Below, piece after piece: positions 19,276 through 28,117 of a DNA stretch of 64,000 bases. The first letter of the stretch is position 1, and each line of letters begins with the position of its first letter. This stretch comes from Burkholderia catarinensis (GTDB taxonomy: Bacteria; Pseudomonadota; Gammaproteobacteria; Burkholderiales; Burkholderiaceae). Under the pieces are notes generated by a model. The model saw only the letters and a list, made by a program, of their open reading frames with translations, ran no database searches and had not been told where the DNA came from. The DNA lies in contig NZ_MDEQ02000007.1 in NCBI RefSeq assembly GCF_001883705.2, positions 282,937 through 346,936 of the forward strand, written 5' to 3'. A program made the translations under genes and the position numbers.

Positions 19276-20328
19276 TTACGGCGCCGGGTTCGGCTGCAGT
19301 TCGTGCAGCGCGTCGATCTCGGCGAGGATCTCGTCGGACAGCTTCACGTCGATGCTGCCGATGTTCTCCTTCAACTGCTCGAGCGACGTCGCGCCGACCA
19401 GGTTGCTGCGCACGAACGGCCGGCTGTTGACGAACGCAAGCGCGAGCTGCGCGGGCGACAACCCGTGACGCTGCGCGAGCGCGACGTAGCGCGAGGTCGC
19501 GCCGACGGCCTGCGGCTTGCTGTAGCGCTGGAAACGCTCGAACAGCGTGATGCGCGCGCCGGCCGGACGCGCGCCGTTCTCGTACTTGCCGGACAGCCAG
19601 CCGAACGCGAGCGGCGAATACGCGAGCAGGCCGACGCCGTCGCGATGCGTGAATTCCGACAGCCCGTTCTCGAACGTGCGGTTCAGCAGGCTGTACGGAT
19701 TCTGGATGCTCGCGATGCGTGGCAGCCCGAGCTTCTCGGCCGCGCGCAGGAACTGCGCGACGCCCCACGGCGTTTCGTTCGACACGCCGATCGCGCGCAC
19801 CTTGCCGGCCTTGACGAATTCCGCGAGCACGCCGAGCGTTTCCTCGATCGGCACCGTGTACGCGTCGTCCACCCACGGATACGCGGGACGGCCGAACGTG
19901 GTCGTGCTGCGATCGGGCCAGTGCAACTGGTAGAGATCGACATAGTCGGTCTGCAAGCGCTTGAGGCTGCCGTCGAGCGCTTCGGTCAGGTTCTTGCGGT
20001 CGAACTGGTTGCCCTCGCCGCGAATATGGCGCGGATTGTGCGGCTGCCGCGCCGGCCCCGCGATTTTCGTCGCGAGCACGACGCGGTCGCGCTGCGCGCG
20101 ATGCTGCGTGAGCCAGGTGCCGATGTATTGCTCGGTGCGCCCCTGCGTGTCGGGCTTCGGCGGCACCGGATACATTTCCGCGGCATCGATCAGCGTCACG
20201 CCCTGCGCGATCGCGTAGTCGATCTGCTCGTGCGCGTCGCGCTCCGAATTCTGCTCGCCCCACGTCATCGTGCCGAGACCGATCAGGCTGACCTCGATGC
20301 CAGAATCGCCGAGTGTGCGGTATTCCAT
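19276..20328 (-). CDS. tas: NADP-dependent aldo-keto reductase Tas-like
   Basis: The protein has 350 residues from the ATG at 20328. It closely follows E. coli Tas: LGLGTMTWGEQNS-like opening, IDAAEMYPVPPKPDTQG with the catalytic Tyr, and IQNPYSLLNRTFENGL. Aldo-keto reductases reduce carbonyls with NADPH in the cytoplasm; the physiological substrate of Tas is not settled. The gene is convergent with the MFS transporter and appears to be monocistronic. Confidence 0.92.
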   Translation of the reverse strand: MEYRTLGDSGIEVSLIGLGTMTWGEQNSERDAHEQIDYAIAQGVTLIDAAEMYPVPPKPDTQGRTEQYIGTWLTQHRAQRDRVVLATKIAGPARQPHNPRHIRGEGNQFDRKNLTEALDGSLKRLQTDYVDLYQLHWPDRSTTTFGRPAYPWVDDAYTVPIEETLGVLAEFVKAGKVRAIGVSNETPWGVAQFLRAAEKLGLPRIASIQNPYSLLNRTFENGLSEFTHRDGVGLLAYSPLAFGWLSGKYENGARPAGARITLFERFQRYSKPQAVGATSRYVALAQRHGLSPAQLALAFVNSRPFVRSNLVGATSLEQLKENIGSIDVKLSDEILAEIDALHELQPNPAP

Positions 20329-20473
20329 GCTGTTCCTGTCGCGTCGGTGGAAAGCAGGAACGCTATCACATTGAAGCGGCCGCTTCAGACGTGCGCCGCG
20401 AACGCTTACAGGCGGCCTTCGACGCCGCCATCGATATTCGAGCCTGCGAGGATGACGGCCTGGCCGCCCTCCG

Positions 20474-20911
20474 TTACTGAGGCCGCTGGATGAAGCAGGT
20501 CGCCGATGCATGCGCGACGATCTTGTCGTCCGGCGTCTTCAGCGTGCCCTCCGCGACGCCCAGCGAACGGGACAGGTGAATCACCCGCCCTTCCGCGATC
20601 AGGTCGACGTCGCGCGGCACGGGCCGCAGCATCTTCACATGCAGATCGACCGTACCGTAGCCGACGCCCGCGTCGAGCATCGAATGCACCGCACAACCCG
20701 TGACCGAATCGAGCACCGTCGCGGCGAACCCGCCGTGCACGCCGCCAAGCGGATTCAGGTGCCGCCCGTCCGCACGCGCCGAAAACTTCACATAGCCGAG
20801 CTCGACGTCCAGCGGACGCATCGGGATCGTCTCGGAAATCGACGCGAGCGGCGCATCGCCCGATACGGCTGCGCGCAGCAGATCGAGACCAGACAGGGAA
20901 AGCGGATTCAT
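20474..20911 (-). CDS. PaaI/hotdog-fold thioesterase
   Basis: The protein has 145 residues from the ATG at 20911, with GGAG 8 nt upstream. It shows the hotdog motif HLNPLGGVHGGFAATVLDS (the active-site region of PaaI-type acyl-CoA thioesterases) and a central VDLHVKMLRPVP strand. It would hydrolyse an acyl- or aryl-CoA. It is divergent from the HxlR gene, and a palindromic operator lies 39 bp upstream of its start, so HxlR control is likely. Confidence 0.9.
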   Translation of the reverse strand: MNPLSLSGLDLLRAAVSGDAPLASISETIPMRPLDVELGYVKFSARADGRHLNPLGGVHGGFAATVLDSVTGCAVHSMLDAGVGYGTVDLHVKMLRPVPRDVDLIAEGRVIHLSRSLGVAEGTLKTPDDKIVAHASATCFIQRPQ

Positions 20912-20949
20912 CGGGTTGTCTCCGGGTTGAAAGCGCGTCGCCGCGCGAG

Positions 20950-20970
20950 TAAGTTCTAAATTGGAACTTA
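20950..20970. promoter_or_regulatory. Operator 1: TAAGTTC-N7-GAACTTA
   Basis: This is a perfect 7-bp inverted repeat with a 7-nt spacer just upstream of the thioesterase gene. It shares the core GTTC-N7-GAAC with the second site at 21026-21048. It is probably the binding site of the adjacent HxlR regulator for control of the thioesterase. Confidence 0.65.
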
Positions 20971-21025
20971 TTATTGACAACGAAGCCGGCGTTTGTCAAC
21001 GCAGCCGCACCCGTTGCAACCGAAG

Positions 21026-21048
21026 GCGGGTTCTATAATCGAACCCGC
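21026..21048. promoter_or_regulatory. Operator 2: GCGGGTTC-N7-GAACCCGC overlapping a -10 box
   Basis: This is a perfect 8-bp inverted repeat whose 7-nt spacer contains TATAAT (21034-21039). It lies 40 bp before the hxlR-type start and has the same GTTC-N7-GAAC core as operator 1. Occlusion of the -10 box would give autoregulation. Confidence 0.65.
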
Positions 21049-21087
21049 TATTTCGCTGAACCGCCGCCAGAGGCAAGAGACCCGACG

Positions 21088-21576
21088 ATGAAATGGGATG
21101 ACATCGGTACGCTGAACTGTTCGGTCGCACGCACGCTCGCCGTGCTCGGCGACCGCTGGACCATGCTGATCCTCCGCAACGCATTCCTCGGCTGCCGCCG
21201 CTTCGACGCGTTCCAGACACAGCTCGGCGTCACGCGCCATGTGCTGGCCGAACGACTCGCGCGGCTCGTGGACGAAGGTGTGCTGGTCAAGCGCGCGTAT
21301 CAGGAGCGCCCGCCGCGCTTCGAATACCGGCTGACGGACAAAGGCCTCGACCTCTATCCGGCCCTGCTCGCGCTGATGGCGTGGGGCGACCGCTGGAAAG
21401 ACGACGGCCAGGGGCCGCCGGTGCAATTGCGCCACCGTACCTGCGGCCAGCTGATGCATGCGGTCACCCTATGCTCGGCCTGCGGCGAACCGCTCGACGC
21501 ACGCGACGTGCAGCCGGAGCCCGGCCCTGGATGGATCGCATCCGACGAAGCCGGGGCGCCAGCAGCCAGGGATTGA
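21088..21576 (+). CDS. HxlR-family transcriptional regulator
   Basis: The protein has 162 residues. It opens with CSVARTLAVLGDRWTMLILR, the HxlR winged-helix signature, and has GCRRFDAFQTQLGVTRHVLAERL as recognition region. The C-terminal extension carries HRTCGQ and LCSACGEPL, which could bind a metal or sense thiol redox. It is divergent from a thioesterase with two matching palindromes between, so it likely controls both. Confidence 0.92.
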   Translation: MKWDDIGTLNCSVARTLAVLGDRWTMLILRNAFLGCRRFDAFQTQLGVTRHVLAERLARLVDEGVLVKRAYQERPPRFEYRLTDKGLDLYPALLALMAWGDRWKDDGQGPPVQLRHRTCGQLMHAVTLCSACGEPLDARDVQPEPGPGWIASDEAGAPAARD

Positions 21577-21894
21577 CGTGTTGCGCGTGGCTCGCGGCCT
21601 GACGCACACGAATCGTTCTTGGCACTCGCGCTTCCGTCACGTGCCGCACCGAGCCCTCGACCGCGCACTGCTTGCCGCCGATATCCCGCCGCTGCAAGCG
21701 CAATCGCACGCCGTCAGCAACATCCGTTGATCAACCCGGTCGCACACACGGATGCCGCGCAACGCAACTTTGCGTCATGGTTTTCGCCGCCACGCATCAT
21801 CGCGCATGCATTCCCTTCACATCCGCGCGTGACCGGGCCGCCGCGTCTGCGTTACACTCACGGCCCGCTGTCTCGAAATTATTCGCTGTCCAAG

Positions 21895-22518
21895 ATGTTG
21901 TCGCGCAATCGCCTCGCCGCTGCCTGTCTCGCCACTTCCCTGCTCGCTACACCGTTCGCCGCCTTCGGCAAGACGCAAAGTGAATCGCTGCTCCAGCAGG
22001 CGATCGACTTCGTGTCGCAATGGTTGCCGGCGCCCACCCACGAAGCACCCGCGACACAGGTCGTCGAATCGGCGTTCTCGCCCGACGGCGGTGCCGAAGC
22101 GCTCGTGCTGAAAGCGATCGGCGCCGCGCGCAGCTCGATCCGCGTCGCCGCCTATTCGTTCACGTCGCCGCCCGTCACGCGCGCACTGCTCGCTGCCAAG
22201 CGACGCGGCGTCAATGTCGCGGTAGTCGTCGACGACAAGGGCAACCGCGCAAAGAGCAGCAAGCAGGCGCTGAACCTGCTCGTCAACGCCGGCATCCCGA
22301 CGCGCACGATCGACGCCTATGCGATCCATCACGACAAGTACCTCGTGATCGACGCCGAGCATGTCGAAACGGGCTCGTTCAACTACAGCGCGTCGGCGGC
22401 CAGCCGCAATTCCGAGAACGTCGTCGTGGTCTGGAACAATCCGCAACTCGCGTCGCGCTACCTCACGCACTGGCAAAGCCGCTTCGACCAGGGCGCGCCG
22501 TACCGTTCCAGCTACTGA
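21895..22518 (+). CDS. Phospholipase D-like Nuc endonuclease, exported
   Basis: The protein has 207 residues with a signal peptide (LAAACLATSLLATPFAAFG). One HKD motif is present in HHDKYLVIDAEHVETGSFNYS, as in the single-HKD Nuc family that works as a dimer. Members cleave DNA or phosphodiesters in the periplasm. The upstream gap 21577-21894 (318 bp) holds no gene I can support. Confidence 0.88.
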   Translation: MLSRNRLAAACLATSLLATPFAAFGKTQSESLLQQAIDFVSQWLPAPTHEAPATQVVESAFSPDGGAEALVLKAIGAARSSIRVAAYSFTSPPVTRALLAAKRRGVNVAVVVDDKGNRAKSSKQALNLLVNAGIPTRTIDAYAIHHDKYLVIDAEHVETGSFNYSASAASRNSENVVVVWNNPQLASRYLTHWQSRFDQGAPYRSSY

Positions 22519-22680
22519 CGCATACCGCGCGCGTTTGCCCGGCGCACTTTTGCCCGACGCTCGCCCCCTCACACGCGATCCGCAACGCTACAGATGATCG
22601 GCGAACGAGGCGCGAGACTCAATTCAGCCGAATGGCCAACGCGCCGCGTATCGAACGACCCGCGCGACGAACCGCCGCGC

Positions 22681-22908
22681 TCAATGGATTTCAGGCATCC
22701 GTCCAGTCGCGGCACCGGCCTGCGTGGTCGGCGCACAGCGATTCGCGTGCCCGTCGACGCCGCTTGCCGACGACGTCGACAAGCCACCGGCGCTTCCCGG
22801 CAGCGCACTGCGCACGCAATCGGTGCTGAATGCCAATGTGTTCTGGACCATCGGGTACAGGAGATACAGCGCAAACGCGAGATAGCCCGCGTACAGAATT
22901 CGAATCAT
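22681..22908 (-). CDS. Small putative membrane protein
   Basis: The frame encodes 75 residues opening with a hydrophobic segment YAGYLAFALYLLYPMVQ and a low-complexity tail. No clear ribosome site precedes the ATG at 22908. It may be a small inner-membrane protein, or chance. The lack of a homologue I recognise keeps confidence low. Confidence 0.35.
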   Translation of the reverse strand: MIRILYAGYLAFALYLLYPMVQNTLAFSTDCVRSALPGSAGGLSTSSASGVDGHANRCAPTTQAGAATGRMPEIH

Positions 22909-23090
22909 GGTGCGATGGGATGCGATGAACGATTGGACTCGCCCTGTTTACGGCATTGCGCCGAGCACCTTGAGATATCGCGCATCCGATTCCGCATCGG
23001 GACGAAACGCGGAGCCATGGAGCCCGCTTCTCACCGCATCTGCATCGATCCGGACAGAGCCGAAAACGCCCGGCGCCGGACTCGCGGTTC

Positions 23091-23208
23091 AGCGTCTGGC
23101 ACGTCGCCTACGATCCCGCACACCGTCACGCCGTGGCCGACCTGCTCGCATCGGCCGATCACCGGATGTACGAGCACAAGCAGCGCGGCAAGACGGCCGG
23201 CACGTGAG
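23091..23208 (+). pseudogene. Remnant of a GGDEF domain C-terminus
   Basis: Frame 3 reads SVWHVAYDP followed by ADLLASADHRMYEHKQRGK and a TGA. This matches the last helix of diguanylate cyclase domains (LL-x-AD-x-MY-x2-K). No start codon, GGDEF motif or earlier domain is visible upstream in any frame, so only about 39 codons remain. The interval 22909-23273 otherwise has no supported gene. Confidence 0.5.
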
Positions 23209-23273
23209 CGCGGGCGAACCGGGCGCGGGCGCATGCCGCCGCCCCGCCGTTCAACTCAGGTTGCGCGGCTGCG

Positions 23274-23747
23274 TCAGCTTCCGCACGGCGGCGCGCTGGC
23301 CATTGCCTCCGCGATCTGTTCGGGCGTCAGGTCGCGCTGATGCGTCGCGAGCGACCAGCGATGCCCGAACGGATCCTCGACCTGTCCGTAGCGATCGCCC
23401 CAGAACATGTCGGCGGCCGGTATCGTGACCGTCGCGCCGGCCGCGACAGCCTTCGCGATCGCCGCATCGGTGTCCGGCACGTACAGGTGCAGGCAGACCG
23501 CCGTGCCTTTCAGCGCCTTCGGCCCGAGCGCGCCGTGCTCGGGCATTTCATCCACCAGCATCAGTGTCGAATCGCCAATCGCGAGGCACGCGTGCGCGAG
23601 CCTGCCGTCAGGCATCGCCAGGCGAAACTGTTCGCTCGCATTGAATGCGCGCTTGTAGAAGTCGATGGCTGCTGCTGCGCCGGCGCAGATCAGGTGCGGT
23701 GTCAGCGTGCGCATCCCTTCCGGGATCGGTTTGACGGACGTGGACAT
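23274..23747 (-). CDS. VOC-family protein (PhnB/YdfO-like glyoxalase fold)
   Basis: The protein has 157 residues from the ATG at 23747, with AGGAG upstream. It shows LTPHLICAGAAAAIDFYKRAF, MFWGDRYGQVEDPFGHRW and the C-terminal region of the PhnB-like VOC family. These proteins resemble glyoxalases, but the enzymatic role is usually unknown. It appears monocistronic. Confidence 0.88.
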   Translation of the reverse strand: MSTSVKPIPEGMRTLTPHLICAGAAAAIDFYKRAFNASEQFRLAMPDGRLAHACLAIGDSTLMLVDEMPEHGALGPKALKGTAVCLHLYVPDTDAAIAKAVAAGATVTIPAADMFWGDRYGQVEDPFGHRWSLATHQRDLTPEQIAEAMASAPPCGS

Positions 23748-23894
23748 GGGTGTCGCTCCTTCGGTCGGTTGTCGTATCGGGAAACGGGACGGACGCGCGA
23801 TGCGCACGCCTCCGATGCTACGACGGACGGACCCGACGGAAATCGACACGGCACCCGACATTTTTTTGTTTTCTTGCGTGGCGGGTCGCGCGGG

Positions 23895-24440
23895 TCACCC
23901 GCATCGGGCGTCATCGGCCTGGTCGTCCGGCACACCGAACTGACGGCGGCAGGCCTCCAGCAACCCGGCCACCGCGTCGAGCGGCAGATCGGCAAACCGG
24001 GAGATCGGCAGCATCACGCCACCCGGCACCCTGGTGCGCGACGAATGCGCCGAGAACTGGTAGCCGATGTAGCGATTTCCGGCGACGCTGACGATCCGGA
24101 ATTCGGCGACGTCGCGCCATGGCGTGACGGGCCTTTCCCGCACCGCCCCGATCAGCGTGAAGCCCGTCTCGTCGATATGCAGTGCCATGTTGCGCCGCGA
24201 CGAGAAGAAGAAGGCAATGCCCGCCAGCGCCAGCAACACGGCCAGCGCCGCCACGGGCCAGAGCGTCGGGGCGGCCGCATAACCGCACACGCTCGCCGCG
24301 GCCAGCACCGCGCAGACGGCCGCCCTTCTTCGCAGGCTCCGGCTGTCGACCGCCAGCGTCACCGGCAACTGGCCGGTGAGCGTTCCCACAACGGGATCGG
24401 CCTGCCAGCCGGAATCGTTCGCTTCGCGTTCGCCGTTCAT
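23895..24440 (-). CDS. Membrane protein with PH-like domain, unknown function
   Basis: The protein has 181 residues. Two adjacent hydrophobic helices (about 42-60 and 62-80) are followed by a soluble domain with HIDETGFTLIGAVRERPVTP and WRDVAEFRI, an arrangement seen in bacterial PH-domain membrane proteins. The role is not known. It is the only gene in its small interval; 24441-24623 shows nothing else. Confidence 0.72.
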   Translation of the reverse strand: MNGEREANDSGWQADPVVGTLTGQLPVTLAVDSRSLRRRAAVCAVLAAASVCGYAAAPTLWPVAALAVLLALAGIAFFFSSRRNMALHIDETGFTLIGAVRERPVTPWRDVAEFRIVSVAGNRYIGYQFSAHSSRTRVPGGVMLPISRFADLPLDAVAGLLEACRRQFGVPDDQADDARCG

Positions 24441-24623
24441 CGTTCAATGACTCGCATCGACAGCAATCGGCCCATCGAGGTCGAGCGCCATATCGCGGCT
24501 CCGGGAGTGAATCGGAAAACAGGGGTTGGCGACGGGAAATGTTCGCGGTCGAGGAAGGTTCGCGTCAACGCGCAGCCACGCTCTTTCATTCGTGCGTAAC
24601 GGACGCTGCTCCGTCAACGTCGG

Positions 24624-24860
24624 TCAATTGCACACGTTGACGGTGCCGTTGGTCGTGCATTGGCCGGTGGCCCAGTGACTCTGCGCTGCCAGATGAGGCG
24701 CCAGGCCGATGCCGCGGATCGGCGCGGCCGGCGACGATGCCGGAACGGCCACCGACGCTGTCTCGGGCGACGGCTGCAGAGGCGGCTCGGACGCGGTCTG
24801 GCAGGCCGACAGCATCAGACAAAGTGCAGCTGCCAACGGGGCGAAGCGAGGTCTGGACAT
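24624..24860 (-). CDS. Small putative lipoprotein
   Basis: The protein has 78 residues from the ATG at 24860. A type II signal peptide ends at the lipobox LSAC (Cys20), after MSRPRFAPLAAALCLM. The mature part is Pro/Ser/Ala-rich and ends with two cysteines (GQCTTNGTVNVC), which could form a disulfide. No family is recognised. Confidence 0.7.
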   Translation of the reverse strand: MSRPRFAPLAAALCLMLSACQTASEPPLQPSPETASVAVPASSPAAPIRGIGLAPHLAAQSHWATGQCTTNGTVNVCN

Positions 24861-25065
24861 GGTCTCGTACGCGTTTGCGATATTCGCTTGGGGTACCGGC
24901 TCGCCGCAAATCGCGTGGCCCGTCAAACCATTCGGCGCGACCAGCAATGCAGCACGACGGTGATCCGATACTACTCCTCCCGATCGGCGTTGTGCGGGCG
25001 GCCATTCGGCCGGGTGCCGCCATCCATGCGGCGGCACGCGCTATCGCCGGCGCATGCCGCGCCGG

Positions 25066-25374
25066 TCAGATTTGCGGAAGATCCCGCAACGTGCGCGACT
25101 CGCTCGTTGCATCGATGTCGAGCTCGATGCCTTCCGACGCATCGCGATACAGCACGCGTTTCAGCCTCGGCCCGATCGCGGTGGCGTCCCACTCCGAGAA
25201 GATCGCACGGACATCGTTGCCGGACGCGAGCGCGCGCGCGACGTCCGCCACCGGCGCCTCGCTCGGCATCGCCGCCCACGACCGGTCGGCCGGATTCACG
25301 GCCGCCCAGCGCACATGCGTCACGCGCGCGCTGAGCGGATCGATTCGGACACCATTCACCGCAAACATCGACAT
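25066..25374 (-). CDS. Small protein of unknown function
   Basis: The protein has 102 residues from the ATG at 25374, with AAGGAGG 5 nt upstream, a strong ribosome site. It starts MSMFAVNGVRIDPLSARVTH and contains VRWAAVNPADRSW and EGIELDIDA. No signal peptide or membrane helix is seen. It lies 47 bp after the VOC gene on the same strand and may be co-transcribed. The 24861-25065 gap shows no gene. Confidence 0.75.
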   Translation of the reverse strand: MSMFAVNGVRIDPLSARVTHVRWAAVNPADRSWAAMPSEAPVADVARALASGNDVRAIFSEWDATAIGPRLKRVLYRDASEGIELDIDATSESRTLRDLPQI

Positions 25375-25421
25375 CGGAACCTCCTTCCAATTTTTCGAGG
25401 CCCGCCATGCAAATGCGCGGG

Positions 25422-25805
25422 TTACGTGCAGCCCCAAATCTCGCATACGTTACCCACCGGGTCCGCCACGGAAATCGCCACCGTGCCGTCGCCATAGTCC
25501 CAGTCGTTCAGGATGCCGACGCGGTGCGATTCAAGTCGCGCAACGGCTTCCGAGACGTGCGCCTCTTCGATTGCCAGCGCGACTCCATGGCCGGTCGGAC
25601 GAAACTCCGGATACGGAAGCTCGCCGCCCCTGCCCGTATGAACGGTCAGCGTCACGCCCTGCACGACAAAGCGATGCCACGGATTCCCCGCGGCCGACAC
25701 ACCCTCGGAATGCACCGGAAGCGCGAGCGCAAGACGATAGAAATCAATCACTGCCCGATAGCGATCGTATTCGACCGGCACCAGGATGCCCAGACTCGCG
25801 ATCAT
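25422..25805 (-). CDS. VOC-family protein
   Basis: The protein has 127 residues from the ATG at 25805, with GGGGAAG upstream. It has an N-terminal strand IASLGILVPVEYDRYRAVIDFY and a C-terminal SVADPVGNVCEIWGC typical of the glyoxalase/bleomycin-resistance fold. The substrate is unknown. It is divergent from the DUF695-RraB gene. Confidence 0.85.
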   Translation of the reverse strand: MIASLGILVPVEYDRYRAVIDFYRLALALPVHSEGVSAAGNPWHRFVVQGVTLTVHTGRGGELPYPEFRPTGHGVALAIEEAHVSEAVARLESHRVGILNDWDYGDGTVAISVADPVGNVCEIWGCT

Positions 25806-25891
25806 GCGCGCTTCCCCGGCCAACGCGATTTTCGATGATACATTGGGACGCTTTGCAACCGTCAACAGACAATCGTGTACGGGAGAAATAC

Positions 25892-26635
25892 ATGAGCGAC
25901 GCCTGGGGAACCTTCCCTGCCAGAATGGGCGACCATCAGGCTTTCATCAGCTTCAACCAAGGCTTTGCGGAAATCGCGGAAGGCGATCCGCGCACGTCGC
26001 TGCTCAGCGTGCGCGTTCCCTTTGCGCATCCGACGCCGGAAGGCCTGCCGACCGGCGACGAATTCGCCGACCTCGCGAAGATCGAGGATCTGCTGGACGC
26101 CACGATCACCGCGAAAGGCGGCGTGCAGGTCGGCCGCGTCACAGTCGACGGCAACCGCGATTTCCTCTTCTACGTACCGTTCGACGAAGAGGCGGCGGCG
26201 GAAATCGTCGACTCGCTGGCCGAACAGACAACCTACGCGCTTCAATACGCACACCAGGACGATCCGGACAAGGAAGCGTACTGGCAGACGCTTTACCCGA
26301 CCGACGACGACTGGCAGATCATGCGCGACATGCGTGTGCTGGATGCGCTGCGGCAGAAAGGCGATGCCAGCGACGTGAGCCGGCGCGTGATGCACTGGGC
26401 GTACTTCCCGGACCCGAGCGATGCGCACCAGTTCGCTGACTGGGCCGAAGCGAAAGGTTATCCGGTCGAATCGGTCGCACCGACCGAAGACGGCAAGTCG
26501 GCCGTACGGTTTTCGCACGAAGGCACGATGGCACTGGCCGACATCACGCGCCATACGATCGCGCTCAATCGCGAGGTACGTTCGCTCGGAGGGGAATACG
26601 ACGGATGGGAAACCAGCGTCGAACCGGCTGGCTGA
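25892..26635 (+). CDS. DUF695 and RraB-like domain protein
   Basis: The protein has 247 residues. The first half (about 1-130) is DUF695-like, with AFISFNQGFAEIAEG and DFLFYVPFDEEAA. The second half (about 150-245) matches RraB, the RNase E inhibitor fold: LRQKGDASDVSRRVMHWAYF and AHQFADWAEAKGY. RraB binds RNase E and changes its cleavage of mRNAs; whether this fusion does so is inferred. It is monocistronic. Confidence 0.85.
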   Translation: MSDAWGTFPARMGDHQAFISFNQGFAEIAEGDPRTSLLSVRVPFAHPTPEGLPTGDEFADLAKIEDLLDATITAKGGVQVGRVTVDGNRDFLFYVPFDEEAAAEIVDSLAEQTTYALQYAHQDDPDKEAYWQTLYPTDDDWQIMRDMRVLDALRQKGDASDVSRRVMHWAYFPDPSDAHQFADWAEAKGYPVESVAPTEDGKSAVRFSHEGTMALADITRHTIALNREVRSLGGEYDGWETSVEPAG

Positions 26636-26894
26636 GCGGGTCGACATGTCCGCAGCGCACGACGTGATGCAACGCATTCGGCGCAAAAAATATCCCGGCA
26701 GCGTTGCTGCGCGCCGCCGGGACCAAGGCATCGCCGGCCGAAACCGGCAATGGGCCTGAGGGTTCGCTCAGGCACGAGGAAAGCGATTCGTGCGGATCAG
26801 GCAAACGGATGCCGGGGTGCGCAATGGGTGCCATTACGCAGCCTGCCGAACGCCTGTCCGGTTCCGCCGACGCAGCCTTCCGGCGTCGGACGGG

Positions 26895-26928
26895 CAAAAA
26901 GCCCCCGCTCCTGCGCGAGCGAGCGGGG
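26895..26928 (-). terminator. Candidate terminator, minus strand
   Basis: CCCCGCTC at 26903-26910 pairs with GAGCGGGG at 26921-26928, and an A-run before it becomes a U-tract on the minus strand. It would end a leftward transcript, such as the small frame at 26958-27158. Confidence 0.55.
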
Positions 26929-26957
26929 AAACCGTTGACCGGGCCGGGGAAGAACGG

Positions 26958-27158
26958 TCAACCGGCAAATTGTGATCGCGGGCCGCGCGACGGTATGTGC
27001 GGCAACTCACCCTCTGGTGACAATGTCGCGGCAACCGGCGGGCTCGCGTGCCGCGCGGGTAGCGTCACGGCCCGAGCGGTGACGAATTTCTTGCCGCCCT
27101 CGGTGACGAGGAGCCGGTCGACGGGCTCTTCGTATCCGATGTCTTCGAACAGCGTCAC
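26958..27158 (-). CDS. Small hypothetical protein
   Basis: The frame encodes 66 residues from a GTG at 27158: MTLFEDIGYEEPVDRLLV continues to a proline/serine-rich tail. The acidic N-terminal half looks coding, and a terminator follows it, but no ribosome site is seen. It may be a remnant of a longer gene. The rest of 26636-27395 holds no other candidate; 27180-27395 is clearly A/T-richer than its surroundings. Confidence 0.35.
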   Translation of the reverse strand: MTLFEDIGYEEPVDRLLVTEGGKKFVTARAVTLPARHASPPVAATLSPEGELPHIPSRGPRSQFAG

Positions 27159-27395
27159 AGGCCGGCAGCAGTCGTGATTGCGTCAGCCGTCAGCAGCGGC
27201 CTTCTTTTCATTTCCGGCGTTCCATTTTTATTTTAATTCAAGTGGATTTTTCAGCCCCGGGCGCAGTTTCAGGCAAGTCGCGCGCATTGTCAAAGCAGGA
27301 TTATTCTATTTTTCGAGCGATGCAATTCCAGCTTCATTTTTCGTGCGGAATTTCGAAGATACAATGACCTGCGTCACGAAAAGCCGGTTTTTTCA

Positions 27396-27791
27396 TTAAA
27401 TCGAGCCACTGGAAAACCAGTCGGCGATCATATCGACCCAGTCGAGATCGCTGACGATTTCAATGACGGTTTCGCCCACGATTTCGGCAGTCGACGCGTC
27501 TGTCGCCACCACCCCGGAAGCAACCGCGCTCGCCTTCGCAATTTCAGCCGACGCGCCGGACCTCGGATCGGCAAGCCGCTCCAGCCAGTCGACGATATTT
27601 GCACGCGCATCCTCTTCATCGGCGAAATCATTCCGCTCGAGAAAACGGTCGAACACGATCCACGCAAGCGTCTTGCGTCGCGCATTGGATTCGAGCTGCC
27701 GGTCGACAACGGCGGTACGGCCGGACTCCCTGATTTCGAGCGTCGCGGTGAAACAGTAATCGAGATATTCGATCTCAAGTTTCGACGACAT
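27396..27791 (-). CDS. Protein of unknown function
   Basis: The protein has 131 acidic residues, opening MSSKLEIEYLDYCFTATLEI and ending with DLDWVDMIADWFSSGS. It has no signal peptide or membrane helix. Its charge pattern suggests a soluble protein. It sits next to an A/T-rich stretch, which may mean acquired DNA. The upstream gap 27792-28117 (326 bp) has no supported gene. Confidence 0.65.
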   Translation of the reverse strand: MSSKLEIEYLDYCFTATLEIRESGRTAVVDRQLESNARRKTLAWIVFDRFLERNDFADEEDARANIVDWLERLADPRSGASAEIAKASAVASGVVATDASTAEIVGETVIEIVSDLDWVDMIADWFSSGSI

Positions 27792-28117
27792 GGCTTTCTC
27801 CGGTCAATCTGCCCCCTCTGTTCTTATGATGATCCATGCCTGCCCGGTATCGTGACGCTGCGTGAAGCTTGCATGAATTTCGCGCGGCGCGTTATTCCCG
27901 CCGGCAGTATCGCGATATTCTCGCGACCTGTCGATATGGATCGCCGGCACATGACCGCATCCGTTTTTCCACCCAGCTCGTTTTGCGCTTTTGCTCCCGG
28001 TTCCTGTCTCGCTGCAAGTCGCTCCGTTTTCCCATTCCAGGTATCGACCTGCTCCGCGATTGCAACCGCGCTGCTAAACTCGAAACACTGAGACCGCTTG
28101 CGCTACCAGAGGAAATA

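Noticed and set aside
24737..25860. Long open frame upstream of the DUF695-RraB gene
   Set aside because: It is antisense to three supported genes and proline/arginine-rich; the real start is the ATG at 25892.
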